Part shown: one piece after another, positions 60,978-64,000 of the stretch
How the letters are laid out: every line of letters starts with the position of its first letter
Numbering within the stretch: position 1 is the first letter of the stretch
NCBI RefSeq assembly: GCF_019317285.1
Contig: NZ_CP079218.1
Location: 1,488,001 to 1,552,000, forward strand
Length of the DNA: 64,000 nt
Origin: Pedobacter sp. D749
GTDB lineage: Bacteria; Bacteroidota; Bacteroidia; Sphingobacteriales; Sphingobacteriaceae
Reading direction: 5' to 3'
Program-made: the position numbers and the translations under genes
The notes under the pieces: generated by a model
What the model was told of the DNA's origin: nothing
The model's database searches: none
The model's input: only the letters and a program-made list of their open reading frames with translations

Positions 60978-63962
60978 TTAATATTGTGAATTAGTTTGCA
61001 CCGACACATGTGGTGCTGATGGTTTTGGATTTATTTTAATGTTGAAATTAATTTGAGTGCTGCAACCCGCTGCATTTTCAATGGTTAACACACCAGAATG
61101 GGTATCCAATGCAGCATTGACGGGAATGTTAAGCGGAATATTTCCTGCTGGCAAAGGTTGATTACTAACAGCATTAAAACCTGGTGTATTCCAGGTTATC
61201 CTATAGGTTGTTGGATTGTTTAATGGGTTGGTATAAGGGAGAGATGTAGTGGTAAAACCCTGGCAAATTTCGGGTTCGGTACCCAATGTTAAATTTGGAA
61301 GCCCGTTTACGATTACAATAAAATTGGTCGTTTTCTCTGTACAGCCTTTTGCTGTGGCTGTTATGGTGGCTGTTCCCGTAAATGTATTATCCCAGGTTAC
61401 CTTACCATTGTTTGCATCAATAATACCTGCCGCTAAGGGTAAAATGGAGTAGACTATGCTTGTTGCATTTGTTGCCGTTGCAACATAGGTATCGGTTCCG
61501 GTACCCATACAGTGTTTATTGGTTAATCCGGTATTAAAAACAGGAGTACTTACATTTCCATTTACCGTTATTGAACCTGTTGTAGTGAATGGCGTTCCTG
61601 TAGTATTAGAAACGGTATAAGTCATGGGTGGGCCTGCAGTAGTTGGCGTACCGCTAATTGTTAATTTCTTTGTTCTATTATCATATCTGCCATCTATCCC
61701 GGCTGGTAATCCCGTAACCTGGACACCGTTTGTACCTGGTGGAATATCAAAAATAATGTTGTTCATGGCTGTGCCTACACACACTTCTCTATCGCCAGAG
61801 CCGGTAGTGGTTGTAGCCGAACTCTGATCGTTATTGCTTACCTGATCGGGTTGCGAACCAGTAATGGTAGCGGTGTTTATATTTACGCCTGTTTTTATCA
61901 CTTTTGCGGTAATTTTTAAGCTAATACTGGCATTACTGGCCAAATCGCCAATAGTCCATATACCGGAAATAGGATCGTAACTTGTACCTGATGGCGCTAC
62001 ACTCGACACATAAGAAAAACCATCGGGAAGCAGATCTGTAACCGATACCCCAACCGCATTTCCATTACCTAAATTTTCGGCCTTAAGGGTAAATACCACA
62101 TTGCTGTTTAATTCAGGGTAAGGCACATCAATCGTTTTAGTAATGGAGCGGTCGATATTACAAAGTGAAATATTTAAAGGGAGCGAAGGGGCGCTAATGC
62201 CACAATCTAAACTATAACTTACTGAATAATTGCCGGAAACACCAGCCACATAAGTATTGGTGTTTGCACCACTTATCGGATTTCCGTTAAGATACCACTG
62301 ATATGAAGAAGCATTCGGATTTGCGGTAAGCGTTGCAGATGCACAGTTGCTTTGCGATACGAGAGGTTGATCGGCCTTTTCAGGGAAACGGGAAATAAAG
62401 TTAGACATGGAGAAACCACCACCTTGTTGCACCATCGTTACTGTAAGTCGTTCTGAGCTGTTAATGATGATTGTTTTTGGTGAGCCAATATTTGCCTTTG
62501 TGAAACGGATTAAATATAAACCGGAAGTTCCTAAAGCTTTACGTGTACCAATGCCTGGTATGGTTTCAATATCGGTGCCATTATAATTGGTTGTACCAAA
62601 TTGCGTTTTTAGAGAGATTTTAGCTGTACTTTTTGTAATGATGTAACCAAAATAAGATAAATCACTGTTGCTATAAGCAGTAAAATTGGTGGTTTCTACT
62701 TTTCTGGACCCCGAACAAGTGGATATTGGCACTAAAGTCGCAACATCAACCTCGCAACCACCACCGTCAGAAATACCAGCCGTACCTGAAAATACTTCTA
62801 CATTTTTATTGGCTTGAATTCTTGATGATGAATACCGGCCTGTATTTATACCTGGTGGATTATTGTAGCTATAAGTTCCATTAACGTAACCATGAGCAAA
62901 AGTTTTAAAATCGCCGGCTTGTGCCAGTGTATAGTTAGTTACTCTTTTCTGAACACCGTTCAGGTCAAAGTCGGTAACGGTAACTACGGTGTTAGCCTCG
63001 GTTGCAATTACTGTAGTCTGCTCGGCGGTTGAATTACCCTCTCCTCTAACTACTACATACTCTTGCCCCAGCGAGGCTATTGGTGGAATTGGATTGTAGG
63101 CGCCATCCCCACAGCCTCCGGGTGCATCCAGATCTGCAGCAGTATTCATTACCGCCGATCCAGACGATTCTACCAACGTTCCCATCGGTGCATTGAACAG
63201 ATAACTTTGTCCGGCGTTTAATGTAGCTGTAGCCACGCCTCCAATTTTAACAATGGTGTTGTTTTCGGTAGCCATAATGCTATATATTGGAGGGTGGGGC
63301 TTATCTAGAGGGTTGGTACTCACCACAAGATTACCATCCCGATAGTAACCTACACGAAAAGACGTTCCAATTGCCGCATCACCGAAACTAAAAAGAGAGG
63401 CGTTGCCTTTAATATCCGCATCAGAACCGTCATTTCTTTTTAACTCATCAGGATCATTAATTATTAAATCATCAGAAGCAACGTTTCTTAAATTAACAGA
63501 AATGGATCCTGTTGCTTCTATAATTAATCCGGCTCCCGTTAATACCGTATTTAGGGGATGCGCAGGCACGTCCTTAGGCAATCCAGTGAAGCGTTGTACA
63601 TAAGGTGTACCTTGCAAACAGGTAAAATTAAATAATAGTGTACCATCACTTTTATATATTGTTCCGGTAACGGTTCCAATATCTGATGTAATAACAATTT
63701 CATTGGCTTTACTCCAATATTGCCATGGGGCAGGCGCAATGTAATGTTTTGAATAGCTGCTTGCCGATAAACGTTTTATAGTGTTTGTGCTGGTTTTTGA
63801 AGAAAAAGGAAAGGATAAATTATTAGCGCCAGCGTTTGTTATGGTTTTAATTTCATGGCGTGCAAATGCAATATTTGCTGAGCAGAGCAATATTAATCCC
63901 AGTAACCCGCTAAATAAAAACACCAGAAAAGCCCTGATCATAAATAAACTGTTGGAACCCAT
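60978..63962 (-). CDS. Large secreted IgGFc-binding-like/DUF11/Ig repeat protein
   Basis: 994 residues from 63962; a start at 63941 (MIRAFLVFLF) gives a cleaner signal peptide. The N-terminal ~490 residues resemble the IgGFc-binding-type module seen in Bacteroidota adhesins (IYSIMATENNTIVKIGGVAT, AEQTTVIATEANTVVTVTDF, TLVPISTCSGSRKVETTNFT). Then an Ig-like part (SNCASATLTANPNASSYQWY), a DUF11 domain (SITKTIDVPYPELNSNVVFT), a PKD-like part and further Ig modules follow. It ends SAPHVSVQTNSQY with no type IX sorting domain. It is a probable surface or exported adhesin acting with the two proteins after it. Confidence 0.82.
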   Translation of the reverse strand: MGSNSLFMIRAFLVFLFSGLLGLILLCSANIAFARHEIKTITNAGANNLSFPFSSKTSTNTIKRLSASSYSKHYIAPAPWQYWSKANEIVITSDIGTVTGTIYKSDGTLLFNFTCLQGTPYVQRFTGLPKDVPAHPLNTVLTGAGLIIEATGSISVNLRNVASDDLIINDPDELKRNDGSDADIKGNASLFSFGDAAIGTSFRVGYYRDGNLVVSTNPLDKPHPPIYSIMATENNTIVKIGGVATATLNAGQSYLFNAPMGTLVESSGSAVMNTAADLDAPGGCGDGAYNPIPPIASLGQEYVVVRGEGNSTAEQTTVIATEANTVVTVTDFDLNGVQKRVTNYTLAQAGDFKTFAHGYVNGTYSYNNPPGINTGRYSSSRIQANKNVEVFSGTAGISDGGGCEVDVATLVPISTCSGSRKVETTNFTAYSNSDLSYFGYIITKSTAKISLKTQFGTTNYNGTDIETIPGIGTRKALGTSGLYLIRFTKANIGSPKTIIINSSERLTVTMVQQGGGFSMSNFISRFPEKADQPLVSQSNCASATLTANPNASSYQWYLNGNPISGANTNTYVAGVSGNYSVSYSLDCGISAPSLPLNISLCNIDRSITKTIDVPYPELNSNVVFTLKAENLGNGNAVGVSVTDLLPDGFSYVSSVAPSGTSYDPISGIWTIGDLASNASISLKITAKVIKTGVNINTATITGSQPDQVSNNDQSSATTTTGSGDREVCVGTAMNNIIFDIPPGTNGVQVTGLPAGIDGRYDNRTKKLTISGTPTTAGPPMTYTVSNTTGTPFTTTGSITVNGNVSTPVFNTGLTNKHCMGTGTDTYVATATNATSIVYSILPLAAGIIDANNGKVTWDNTFTGTATITATAKGCTEKTTNFIVIVNGLPNLTLGTEPEICQGFTTTSLPYTNPLNNPTTYRITWNTPGFNAVSNQPLPAGNIPLNIPVNAALDTHSGVLTIENAAGCSTQINFNIKINPKPSAPHVSVQTNSQY

Positions 63963-64000
63963 ATGTGACTAAAACATGGATCTAATAATTCATTAAAGGC

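Noticed and set aside
1..64000. CRISPR arrays, tRNA or rRNA genes
   Set aside because: No repeat-spacer pattern, cloverleaf with conserved T-loop, or rRNA sequence was recognised by eye. A tRNA scan would be decisive.

Overview
The window looks like chromosome of a Bacteroidota bacterium, most likely Sphingobacteriaceae (Pedobacter/Mucilaginibacter-like). The grounds are a SusC/SusD pair, a PorP/SprF protein with a gliding-motility-type C-terminal domain, outer-membrane beta-barrel receptors with carboxypeptidase-like N-termini, grasp-with-spasm peptide genes, AT-rich intergenic DNA with few Shine-Dalgarno sites, and a Bacteroidota-type promoter (TTTG-N19-TAnnTTxG). The genus is inferred by eye.

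Region 1 (1-11.5 kb) starts with a decayed tyrosine recombinase and a decayed outer-membrane barrel gene. A compact, very AT-rich minus-strand operon follows for a ribosomally made, modified peptide. It holds two paralogous GG-leader precursors, an outer-membrane barrel receptor, a C39-peptidase ABC exporter, a very short HlyD-like protein, an ATP-grasp ligase (GwsG-like), an unknown 68-residue protein, a SPASM protein without a radical-SAM site (GwsS-like) and a VKOR-thioredoxin fusion. The maturation genes overlap by 1-4 bases or lie within 20. Both cores keep two cysteines 24 residues apart, so the VKOR-thioredoxin protein probably makes a disulfide in the product.

Region 2 (11.5-21.8 kb) is a low-density graveyard. 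It has small secreted or membrane proteins of unknown function, a GIDE-like membrane protein, a wax-synthase/MBOAT-like acyltransferase with a small membrane partner, an ankyrin protein, and relics of an IS21 transposase, a restriction-associated AAA ATPase and other genes.

Region 3 (21.8-25.4 kb) is conspicuously GC-rich and carries an AraC-type membrane regulator and a second 797-residue beta-barrel receptor, probably acquired. Region 4 (25.5-36.6 kb) is miscellaneous: a DUF6688-like membrane protein, lipoproteins, an SRPBCC protein, a DUF4272 protein, a WG-repeat lipoprotein, Hsp20, GNAT, and two transposase-less inverted-repeat elements.

Region 5 (36.6-55.4 kb) is a polysaccharide-utilisation-type locus. 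On the minus strand, inositol oxygenase, SusC, SusD, a metallophosphoesterase, an HGSNAT/DUF5009-like acetyltransferase, a GH89 alpha-N-acetylglucosaminidase, a GH28 and a GH92 alpha-mannosidase form one run. On the plus strand are a LacI-type regulator, a sodium/solute symporter and a second GH28. A shared 12-base operator-like motif lies before the inositol oxygenase and before the symporter. The enzyme set fits the head group of plant glycosyl-inositol-phosphoryl-ceramides, which is the most interesting functional hypothesis here.

Region 6 (55.4-64 kb) has a small HTH protein, a TfoX-N protein, a gamma-glutamyltransferase, and a type IX secretion-associated run of PorP/SprF plus three secreted Ig/DUF11-type proteins. 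No tRNA, rRNA or CRISPR array was recognised. All family calls are from motifs read by eye.
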